Assembly (NCBI GenBank): GCA_031285115.1
Contig: JAITWU010000089.1
Location: 1 to 9,187 of the forward strand
Length of the DNA: 9,187 nucleotides
Direction: 5' to 3'
Source of the DNA: Azonexus sp.
Lineage (GTDB): Bacteria > Pseudomonadota > Gammaproteobacteria > Burkholderiales > Rhodocyclaceae
Part shown: one piece after another, positions 1-5,754 of the stretch
Layout of the letters: every line of letters begins with the position of its first letter
Numbering within the stretch: position 1 is the stretch's first letter
The notes under the pieces: model-generated
The model's input: only the letters and a program-made list of their open reading frames with translations
What the model was told of the DNA's origin: nothing
Database searches by the model: none
Program-made: the position numbers and the translations under genes

Positions 1-750
1 GCCGCCTGTCCGGCCATGCACATCCACGCCTTCTCGCCTCTGGAGGTCTGGCATGGGGCCAAAACCCTCAAACTGCCCCTGCCTGATTTTCTTGCCGAAC
101 TGAAGGCTGCCGGTCTCGGCTCGCTCCCCGGCACGGCGGCGGAAATTCTCGATGACGAAGTCCGCAAAATCCTCTGCCCGGACAAGCTGACGGTCGACCA
201 ATGGCTCGAAGTCATGCGCCATGCCCATGCCGTCGGCCTCAAAAGCACGTCCACGATCATGTATGGCCATATCGAAGAAGCGCAGCACTGGGCCAGGCAT
301 TTGCTGCGCATTCGCAATCTGCAAAAGGAAACCGGCGGCTTTACCGAATTCGTGCCGCTGCCCTTTATCCATATGGAAGCGCCCCTGTACCGGCGGCGGC
401 TGGCGCGGCGCGGCCCGACTTTCCGCGAGGCGGTCTTGATGCATGCCGTCGGTCGCATCGTTCTCAATCCGGTGATCCGGAATATTCAGACCTCCTGGGT
501 CAAAATGGGGCGCAATGGCATGTTGACCTGCCTCCAGGCCGGGGCCAACGATATGGGCGGCACCTTGATGAGCGAAAGCATTGGCCGTTCAGCCGGGGCC
601 AAACACGGGCAGGAAATGACGGTCGCCGAATTCGACGCCCTCGCCGCCGCCATCGGACGCACGCCCGTACAGCGCAACACGCTCTACGCCGAGGCCCGGC
701 CTCATCCCGGTTTTTCCGGACATGACAAACGCCTTGCCGAATGCTGTTAA
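1..750 (+). CDS. cofH: CofH, F420 deazaflavin-core (FO) synthase subunit, 5'-truncated
   Basis: This is the C-terminal part (249 residues visible) of the radical SAM enzyme that joins 5-amino-6-ribitylaminouracil to a tyrosine-derived 4-hydroxybenzyl group, the first half of the synthesis of FO, the deazaflavin core of coenzyme F420. The frame is open to base 1, so the true start and the N-terminal CxxxCxxC iron-sulfur motif lie upstream of the window. Visible family hallmarks are MHIHAFSPLEV at the left edge, GSLPGTAAEILDDEVR, STIMYGH, GGFTEFVPLPFIHMEAP, GPTFREAVLMHAVGR, NIQTSWVKMG and NDMGGTLMSESI; these match CofH or the C-terminal half of the fused FbiC protein. Whether a CofG half is fused upstream cannot be seen. 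The end is normal, with no sign of decay. The next gene starts 65 bases downstream on the same strand, so co-transcription is possible. The family call is firm; the separate-CofH versus fused-FbiC choice is open. Confidence 0.9.
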   Translation, partial: AACPAMHIHAFSPLEVWHGAKTLKLPLPDFLAELKAAGLGSLPGTAAEILDDEVRKILCPDKLTVDQWLEVMRHAHAVGLKSTSTIMYGHIEEAQHWARHLLRIRNLQKETGGFTEFVPLPFIHMEAPLYRRRLARRGPTFREAVLMHAVGRIVLNPVIRNIQTSWVKMGRNGMLTCLQAGANDMGGTLMSESIGRSAGAKHGQEMTVAEFDALAAAIGRTPVQRNTLYAEARPHPGFSGHDKRLAECC

Positions 751-815
751 GTTACTGACCATGCCATCGCAACCATGACGATGGGCCGATTACCACAGCG
801 AGGAAAAACACTCCC

Positions 816-1646
816 ATGAACGATAAATCCTTGAGCGATCCCGCCATCGTCGATCTGTTGCCGAAGGTCAAAGTCCATGACCTCGGTCAGGCTTACTGGC
901 CGAATATGCCGGTGCATCCGTTTGACCCGCCGTTCCAGTTTTTCCTCTACCGCTATCACGACTATGTGCGCAAGTCGTTTGACGACATGGGCATTGAACC
1001 GGGTTTTTCCGACGCCATCAGCCTGATCGTCACCTCGATGCACTCCGGCACCCATTTCGATGCGCCGATTCACATGTCCCAGAATCTCAAGGTGCAGGGC
1101 ATCGACGTTACGCCCTACCAGCGGGATACCGGCTTCGTGAATCTGCCCGCCCCGCTGCACGCCATGGAAAAAGTGCCGCCCCAGGTGCTGCGCGCCGTTC
1201 TGCTCGACATTCCCGGCTTCAAGGGGCTGGATGTTTTGCCCGAGCGTTACGCCATCACCCCCGCTGATCTGGAAGGGGCGGCGCAAAAACAGGGCGTGCA
1301 GATCAACCCCGGCGACTGCATTCTCGTCCGCACGGGCTATGGGCGCTTTTTTGAAACCGACCGCGATACCTATCTCAACAAATGGGCGGGCCTGAGCGAT
1401 GACGCCGCCCACTGGATCGTGGCCCGCCAGCCGGGTCTGGTCGGCATCGACAATCTGTCGCTCGGCGTGCCCGCGCCTTTTGCGAGCCACCGCATCATTC
1501 TTGTCGAAGCGGGCATCTACGTCATGAAGAGCCTGACGCTCGAAAGTCTGGCGGCGGCAAAGGGTTATGTCAGCGCCGTAATCGTCCTGCCGCTCAAGAT
1601 CAAGGGTGGCGAAGCCTCTCTGGTCAGGCCGATTGCCATCGTCTAA
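816..1646 (+). CDS. Cyclase/kynurenine formamidase-family metal-dependent hydrolase
   Basis: This 276-residue protein belongs to the Cyclase superfamily (PF04199), whose characterised members hydrolyse amides or cyclic amides, such as N-formylkynurenine and isatin. The signature HxGTHxDxPxH is intact at residues 76-86 (MHSGTHFDAPIHM). By family analogy H76, H80 and D82 bind the metal and H86 takes part in catalysis. The central ILVRTGYGRFF and the later PGLVGIDNLSLG are also typical. No signal peptide is visible, so it is probably cytoplasmic. The start is supported by GAGGAAAA about 8 bases upstream of the ATG. Length is within the family range. It lies between cofH and an acyl-CoA condensing-type enzyme and is only 26 bases from the latter, which suggests a shared transcript and a role in a catabolic ring-opening or amide-hydrolysis step. 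The true substrate is unknown. Kynurenine formamidase itself seems unlikely, because no other tryptophan-pathway gene is present here. Confidence 0.85.
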   Translation: MNDKSLSDPAIVDLLPKVKVHDLGQAYWPNMPVHPFDPPFQFFLYRYHDYVRKSFDDMGIEPGFSDAISLIVTSMHSGTHFDAPIHMSQNLKVQGIDVTPYQRDTGFVNLPAPLHAMEKVPPQVLRAVLLDIPGFKGLDVLPERYAITPADLEGAAQKQGVQINPGDCILVRTGYGRFFETDRDTYLNKWAGLSDDAAHWIVARQPGLVGIDNLSLGVPAPFASHRIILVEAGIYVMKSLTLESLAAAKGYVSAVIVLPLKIKGGEASLVRPIAIV

Positions 1647-1672
1647 GCCACTGTTTTTACCGAGGAATTCAA

Positions 1673-2878
1673 ATGAGAAAGAGCTTTTCCATTGCCCCCG
1701 GCCTGATCTGGACCGGCGACATCAACAACCGGCCAGAAGTTCAGGACGGCTTCGACCGCAGCAAGACCGTGCGTTTCTACGATACGACCCTGCGCGATGG
1801 CGAACAGGCAGTCGGCGTCGTTTTTTCCGCCGACGCCAAATATGAAATCGCCCGCCAGCTCGACGAACTCGGCATTGGCCGCATCGAGTCCGGTTTCCCC
1901 CGCGTTTCGGAAGAAGATACGGAAGCGGTGCGGCGCATTCTCGCCGCCGACCTCCAGTCCGAGATATGGGGCTTTTCCCGCGCCGTCAAGGCCGACATCG
2001 ACGCCCACATCGCCTTGGGAACCAAGGCCGTCCTGATCGAAATCGCCGCCAGCGAAGCCAAAATCAAAGCCTATGGCTTCACCCGCGAAACGGTCATCAC
2101 CCGCCTCACGGAAGCCATCCGTCATGCCCGCGCGCATGGGATGCGGGTCAATTTCTTCCCCGTCGACAGCACCCGTTCCGACCTCGAATTCCTCGAACGG
2201 GTCTATCGCGCCGCCATTGACGCCGGGGCCGAGGAAGTCTCAGTCGTCGACACCATTGGCGCCTGCGCGCCCGAGGCGGTCGAGTTCCTGATCCGGAAAG
2301 TGGCCGAATGGGTCGGGCCAAAAGTGGCGATTCACTGGCACGGCCACAACGACTTTGGCCTGGCGACGGCGGCGGCGATTGCCGCTGTGCGCGGCGGCGC
2401 GACCTGGATTCAGGGAACCATCAACGGCATGGGCGAACGCGCCGGTAATGCCGACATCTGTGAAGTGGCGCTGGCGCTCAAGTGCCTCTACAACGTGCCG
2501 GTCGAAATGGATCTGGCAAAAGCCCGCCGCGTTTCGGAAACGGTGCGCAAAGCCGGTGGCTATACCCTCGACCGCTGGAAGCCGCTGGTAGGCGAAGCCC
2601 TGTTCGTCCGCGAAAGCGGCGCCGTCGCCGCCCAGTTCCACATGCCGGACGCCATCGAACCCTATTCCTCCGAAGTCGTCGCCGCCGGGCGCGGCATCGT
2701 GCTCGGCAAAAAAAGCGGCTTGGCCAATATTGAAATCAAGTTGAAGGAACTGGGCCTCACGCTCGCTGAAGACAAGCTGCCGCCCCTGCTGGCGCAAGTC
2801 AAAACGCTATCGACCCGCGAGCATCGCTTGGTGACGGATGACGAATTTCGCAAACTCGCGGCCTCATTGGCGGGATAA
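1673..2878 (+). CDS. DRE-TIM metallolyase, homocitrate/isopropylmalate synthase-like
   Basis: This 401-residue protein is an HMGL-like TIM-barrel enzyme. Such enzymes either condense an acyl-CoA with a 2-oxoacid (homocitrate, isopropylmalate and citramalate synthases) or cleave such products (HMG-CoA lyase, aldolases). The hallmark DTTLRDGEQ is at residues 37-45, the metal-binding HGHND at 223-227 (H223 and H225, acting with D37), and NGMGERAGN at 251-259. The last 100 or so residues resemble the helical tail of NifV-like homocitrate synthases (RESGAVAAQFHMPDAIEPYSSE, GKKSGLANI). The length leaves no room for the C-terminal LeuA regulatory domain, so leucine-type feedback control is unlikely. 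About 30 residues precede the barrel. A ribosome site GAGGAA lies 6 bases before the ATG. No nif or lysine-pathway gene is nearby, so a role in this cluster's own pathway, adding or removing an acyl unit, is more likely than housekeeping. The exact reaction is unknown. Confidence 0.85.
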   Translation: MRKSFSIAPGLIWTGDINNRPEVQDGFDRSKTVRFYDTTLRDGEQAVGVVFSADAKYEIARQLDELGIGRIESGFPRVSEEDTEAVRRILAADLQSEIWGFSRAVKADIDAHIALGTKAVLIEIAASEAKIKAYGFTRETVITRLTEAIRHARAHGMRVNFFPVDSTRSDLEFLERVYRAAIDAGAEEVSVVDTIGACAPEAVEFLIRKVAEWVGPKVAIHWHGHNDFGLATAAAIAAVRGGATWIQGTINGMGERAGNADICEVALALKCLYNVPVEMDLAKARRVSETVRKAGGYTLDRWKPLVGEALFVRESGAVAAQFHMPDAIEPYSSEVVAAGRGIVLGKKSGLANIEIKLKELGLTLAEDKLPPLLAQVKTLSTREHRLVTDDEFRKLAASLAG

Positions 2879-2924
2879 ACACCTTTACTAATCTGCAAAT
2901 TGAGTATCAAATGTGCTGAACTTT

Positions 2925-2951
2925 TTGACGCCGGTCAATGCTCGTTGAGCA
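2925..2951. promoter_or_regulatory. Two abutting palindromes upstream of the AraC gene
   Basis: Two perfect inverted repeats lie end to end. TTGAC-GCCG-GTCAA occupies 2925-2938 and TGCTC-GTT-GAGCA occupies 2939-2951. They sit about 150 bases before the regulator start and about 46 bases after the preceding stop codon. They could be operator sites for the regulator or another protein, or RNA hairpins ending the upstream transcript; no T-run follows, which argues against a classical terminator. The rest of the 2879-3103 gap holds a GC-rich block with arms CAACC (2960-2964) and GGTTG (2996-3000), the palindrome CCAATTGG at 2990-2997, and an A-rich patch around 3005-3025 that would suit a promoter. 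I cannot name convincing -35 and -10 boxes. Function is inferred only. Confidence 0.4.
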
Positions 2952-3090
2952 CCATCGACCAACCGGGGGCCGCGCCGCCCGGACAGGCGCCAATTGGTTG
3001 ATTCCAAAAAAATAATCCAAAAATTCGCGAGACTGGTTTTGACGGAGAAAGACAGAGCCGCCCAGGCCGCTGGCCGGTGCTTTCTGCTCC

Positions 3091-3098
3091 AAAGGAGG
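3091..3098 (+). promoter_or_regulatory. Strong Shine-Dalgarno that sets the regulator start
   Basis: AAAGGAGG lies 5 bases before the ATG at 3104. A GTG at 3077 is in the same frame but would place this ribosome site inside the coding region and has no comparable site of its own, so 3104 is chosen as the start. Confidence 0.8.
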
Positions 3099-3103
3099 TT
3101 GGT

Positions 3104-4093
3104 ATGGAGATTACGACGCAATCGGCGTGCATGACCGGACACTTTCTGGGCGCGAGCCTGCTCGATGATGTATCCAGGGCGGTGATCCCGGTCCATGCGC
3201 AACGGCATACGGAAACGTTCGATCACTACGCCGTCAATCGCATCAAGCTCGCTGGCTTGATCATTCACTTCATCGAGAGTGATCCAGTCTACATCAGTCG
3301 GCTGGGCGAAGATATTCAGGAGGACAGAATCTTCGACCTCCTGCTCCACGTCCAGATCCACGGCTCGGCGGAGATTACCCAGGGCGACCGGACTTTCTGC
3401 CTCGGCCCCGGAGCGGTCGCCATCGTCCCCGGCAACATTCCGTATCACGTCTGCTACCCGGAAAAGGGCAGCAAGATCATCCTGCGCATTCCCCACCGCA
3501 TTTTTCACGAGCGCGTTCTCGGCCATGAAGTGCGCGACTTCGGCGCGACCGTGCTGTACGGCAGCGGTCTGGTGCCGGTCATCATCGACCTCCTGAAATC
3601 CATCACCCTCGAAAAGGAAGGCGACCTCTCCGAAATCGAGCAATTTACGCTGGCCGAGAGTTTTCTCTCACTGATCGGGGCCGTGGTGCGCTCGCGCAAC
3701 GCGCCGACCCCGAGCAGCGGCGACAAGAACCGGGCGGCCCGACTGTGCCGCATCCTCTCTTATCTGGAAGAAAATTTTTCCGACCACGAACTGACGCCCG
3801 CCCGCGTCGCCGAAGCCAACCATGTTTCGGTGCGTCATCTGCACGGCCTGTTCAAGGAATCAGGCACGACCGTGAGCAAATGGATCTGGGATCGCCGTCT
3901 CAAAGCGGGCCGCGAAGACCTGCTCGACCCGAAACTCACCAACCTGACCGTCTGCGACATCGCCTTTCGCCGCGGGTTCAGCGATTCCGCGCATTTCAGC
4001 CGCGCCTTCAAGGAGCGTTTCAGCATTTCTCCGGGGCATCTTCGGCTCAAGGCGCGTCTCGACGTTGCAGTCGACAAGGCCATCGCAACTTAA
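3104..4093 (+). CDS. AraC-family transcriptional regulator
   Basis: This 329-residue regulator has a roughly 200-residue N-terminal effector/dimerisation part and a C-terminal AraC DNA-binding domain at about residues 212-325. The first helix-turn-helix is in the stretch LTPARVAEANHVSVRHLHGLF (from about 230). The second is TVCDIAFRRGFSDSAHFSRAF (from about 282), followed by the family signature ending FSISPGHLR. In the N-terminal part, LLLHVQIHGSAEITQGDRTFCLGPGAVAIVPGNIPYHV reads as a cupin-like beta-barrel resembling the AraC-binding-like domain of FeaR/NphR-type regulators, many of which sense aromatic or amine compounds. It stands between the cofH-cyclase-lyase group and the divergent npdG/coxG control region, so it probably controls one or both. 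It has its own 225-bp upstream region and ends against a hairpin shared with the convergent npdG. Family is certain; effector and targets are inferred. Confidence 0.92.
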   Translation: MEITTQSACMTGHFLGASLLDDVSRAVIPVHAQRHTETFDHYAVNRIKLAGLIIHFIESDPVYISRLGEDIQEDRIFDLLLHVQIHGSAEITQGDRTFCLGPGAVAIVPGNIPYHVCYPEKGSKIILRIPHRIFHERVLGHEVRDFGATVLYGSGLVPVIIDLLKSITLEKEGDLSEIEQFTLAESFLSLIGAVVRSRNAPTPSSGDKNRAARLCRILSYLEENFSDHELTPARVAEANHVSVRHLHGLFKESGTTVSKWIWDRRLKAGREDLLDPKLTNLTVCDIAFRRGFSDSAHFSRAFKERFSISPGHLRLKARLDVAVDKAIAT

Positions 4094-4102
4094 AAATAGT
4101 CG

Positions 4103-4139
4103 GCTGAGGCCAACCCGGCGCTGCCGGGCTGGCCTCAGC
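4103..4139 (-). terminator. Hairpin terminator between convergent araC-type gene and npdG
   Basis: The arms GCTGAGGCCA (4103-4112) and TGGCCTCAGC (4130-4139) pair perfectly. Inside them CCCGGC (4114-4119) pairs with GCCGGG (4123-4128) around a GCT loop, with one A/C mismatch. Read on the minus strand the stem is followed by CGACTATTTTTA, a T-rich tail, so it best fits a Rho-independent terminator for npdG, 14 bases past its stop. On the plus strand the stem is followed by GAAAAGC with no T-run, so for the AraC-family gene it may act weakly or only block read-through. Confidence 0.8.
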
Positions 4140-4153
4140 GAAAAGCAAACGGC

Positions 4154-4828
4154 TTATTTGACCGTCGGCGTGCCGGTAATCCGGATGCCCGCGCCAGCGA
4201 TGCCGTAACGCTTGTTCATGAAAATCAGCGCCGAGGTCAGGGCTTCGGCGATGGCCGAATTGTCGATGACGCCCGCGTGCCAGGCCTTGAAGCCGATTTC
4301 GCCAGCCAGTTGAACGACCAGCTCGCGGGCATCGGCATCATTTCCGGTGACCAGGACATCGCAATCGGCAAGATGCGCTTCCTCGCTCTGCAAGTGCGCG
4401 GCGGCCACATTCTGGAAGGCCGAGACGACGCGCACGCCATCGCCGAGAAAATTCTGGCTGCGCCTGGCGACGCAGCCTTCCGGCGGCAATTGAACCCGCA
4501 TCACCTTGGGCGGCATCAGGGGAACCGTCGTATCCACAAAGATTTTCCCCTGGACTTCGGCCCGGATGCCATCGAGCGTCGTCTGGTGCGAAGCAAAAGG
4601 CACCGTCATGAAAACGATGTCGGCAGCTTCTGCGGCGTCGCTGTTGCTCATGCCCGAGATGTTGAGATTGCCGCGCCGGGCAAGATCAGCCGCAGCCTGA
4701 ACGGCTTTGTCGGCAGAGCGCGAGCCAATGACAACCGGGTAACCGGCGCGCGCCACGCGCCACGCCAAACCTGAACCAAGATCGCCGGTGCCGCCGATAA
4801 AGGCAAATGTGCGCTGCTTTTCTGTCAT
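4154..4828 (-). CDS. npdG: NADPH-dependent F420 reductase (F420:NADP+ oxidoreductase)
   Basis: This 224-residue enzyme moves hydride between NADP(H) and coenzyme F420. The N-terminal Rossmann fold has FAFIGGTGDLGSGLA at residues 8-22, a glycine-rich loop typical of Fno/NpdG. VIGSRSADKA follows at 33-42, where S36/R37 fit the 2'-phosphate pocket that selects NADPH. Further family marks are the TVPF and DTTVPLMPP stretches, VVSAFQNVAAAHL, and a C-terminal segment rich in Ala and Gly ending near GIAGAGIRITG. The start at 4828 has GGAG 6 bases upstream and leaves almost no tail before the Rossmann fold. An in-frame TTG at 5047 would add 73 residues of unlikely composition. In actinobacteria NpdG supplies F420H2 for reductive attack on nitroaromatic rings; in methanogens Fno makes NADPH. 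Together with cofH upstream it argues that the host makes and uses F420. It is transcribed divergently from coxG. Confidence 0.9.
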   Translation of the reverse strand: MTEKQRTFAFIGGTGDLGSGLAWRVARAGYPVVIGSRSADKAVQAAADLARRGNLNISGMSNSDAAEAADIVFMTVPFASHQTTLDGIRAEVQGKIFVDTTVPLMPPKVMRVQLPPEGCVARRSQNFLGDGVRVVSAFQNVAAAHLQSEEAHLADCDVLVTGNDADARELVVQLAGEIGFKAWHAGVIDNSAIAEALTSALIFMNKRYGIAGAGIRITGTPTVK

Positions 4829-5133
4829 ACGTTTCTCCGTCAGTGACCATGTTGAAGGTGATTTGAGACTAACACCCGGCTCTGGCCGAGGCTTGCCTGC
4901 CAGCGAGTCCGGCTTGACTGTCAGGGCATCCCTTGCGAATCCCTGTTTTCGCGCTGTTGCCAGCGCCAATCGGGCATTTTGCGAGCCGTTTGCAAACCTG
5001 CGCCGACAATCATTTTTCAATGCTTTCTCAGTCAAGATTGAGTGCAATGACTTGCCTATGCTTCAACCATGCCCGCATAACAGATCCGGTTTCCGGAAGC
5101 AGCAAAGTGGCGACAATTGGAGGAGACGAGCCA
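4829..5133. promoter_or_regulatory. Divergent control region between npdG and coxG
   Basis: This 305-bp gap must hold the promoters for npdG (leftward) and the coxG/Mo-enzyme group (rightward). It contains three small inverted repeats: GCGCTG-TTGC-CAGCGC at 4951-4966, the perfect 10-mer GTTTGCAAAC at 4988-4997, and CTCAGTCAAGATTGAG at 5027-5042, a 16-bp near-palindrome with 6 of 8 pairs symmetric. On the minus strand TTGACT (5034-5029) with AATGAT 15 bases on is a weak candidate npdG promoter. I find no convincing sigma-54 or sigma-70 promoter for coxG. An open frame from 4933 runs in phase into coxG but has no family-like sequence before 5134, so I treat the gap as non-coding. Confidence 0.5.
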
Positions 5134-5691
5134 ATGTATATCGAGCGTACTTTTATCGTAGATTCCCCGCTGCAACGAACCTGGGACTTTCTCAACGAAC
5201 CGGAGAAAGTTGGCGCCTGTCTGCCCGGCTGCCATACCGTCGAAGTTGTCGGGCCGGGGAAATACAAGGCTTCGGTTGGCTTGAAAGTCGGCCCGATCAA
5301 AGCCGGTTTCGATATCGAGGTCGAAACCTCCAACCAGAATCCTCCGTTTTATTCGGCCTACACCCTGCACGGCGACGACAAGGGCGGCGGCAGCAAGGTC
5401 AGTTCCGAATGCACGCTGGCGCTCCGCGACATCGACGGCGTCCGCACCGAAATCGCCTATACCTCAACGGTTCACATCGTCGGCAAGCTCGGCAAATTTG
5501 CGGGCGGGGTGATGGAAAAATTCGCCGACAGCATCAATGACAAATTCGTCGCCGCCATCACCGAGCAGGTCAAAGTGGTCGATGACGCCGATGCGGCTGA
5601 ACCCGAGGCCGAGGCGGGAACGCTCGGCAAAATAAAATCATTTTTCAAGAAAAAGAAACCCACCGAAGCGGCTGAATGCGCTTCGGCCTAG
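5134..5691 (+). CDS. coxG: CoxG-like SRPBCC protein with polybasic tail
   Basis: This 185-residue protein has an SRPBCC (START-like) fold of the CoxG family over about residues 1-145: MYIERTFIVDSPLQRTWDFLNEPEKVGACLPGC, then VVGPGKYKASVGLKVGPIKAGF, and a late amphipathic helix KLGKFAGGVMEKFADSINDKFV. An Ala/Glu/Asp-rich linker follows, then the basic segment KIKSFFKKKK at 166-175, suited to binding the inner face of the membrane. In aerobic CO dehydrogenase systems CoxG attaches the Mo hydroxylase to the membrane and has been reported to handle quinone. Here it stands 63 bases before a Mo/W oxidoreductase of a different superfamily, so its partner and role may differ. GGAGGAG lies 8 bases upstream of the ATG and fixes the start; an upstream in-frame ATG at 4933 lacks such a site. 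No signal peptide is seen. The family call is secure; the function in this operon is inferred. Confidence 0.85.
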   Translation: MYIERTFIVDSPLQRTWDFLNEPEKVGACLPGCHTVEVVGPGKYKASVGLKVGPIKAGFDIEVETSNQNPPFYSAYTLHGDDKGGGSKVSSECTLALRDIDGVRTEIAYTSTVHIVGKLGKFAGGVMEKFADSINDKFVAAITEQVKVVDDADAAEPEAEAGTLGKIKSFFKKKKPTEAAECASA

Positions 5692-5697
5692 CTTCAA

Positions 5698-5719
5698 GGC
5701 TGGCTTGACGGAGCCAGTC
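5698..5719 (+). other. Short hairpin between coxG and the Mo-enzyme gene
   Basis: GGCTGGCT (5698-5705) can pair with AGCCAGTC (5712-5719) with one G-U pair around a TGACGG loop. No T-run follows. It might process or attenuate the transcript between coxG and the catalytic gene, or mean nothing. Confidence 0.3.
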
Positions 5720-5754
5720 AGAAATCACCGCAGTTTCGGAGGAGGAGCAACTAC

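Noticed and set aside
2888..3643. A 251-codon minus-strand frame overlapping the gap and the AraC-family gene.
   Set aside because: It runs opposite to a clear AraC-family coding frame and shows no recognisable domain, so it is a shadow of the real gene.
4884..4898. Possible sigma-54 promoter TGGCCGAGGCTTGCC.
   Set aside because: The GG and GC elements are 9 rather than 10 bases apart, and the -24 box lacks the usual CAC.
4914..4942. TTGACT at 4914-4919 as a -35 box for coxG.
   Set aside because: No acceptable -10 box lies 16-18 bases downstream (GAATCC at best).
4829..5047. N-terminal extension of the F420 reductase to a TTG at 5047.
   Set aside because: The extra 73 residues are basic and low in structure, and precede the Rossmann fold found right after the ATG at 4828, which has its own GGAG site.
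4933..5133. N-terminal extension of CoxG to an ATG at 4933.
   Set aside because: The CoxG fold begins at 5134 behind GGAGGAG. The extension holds several cysteines and no family-like sequence.
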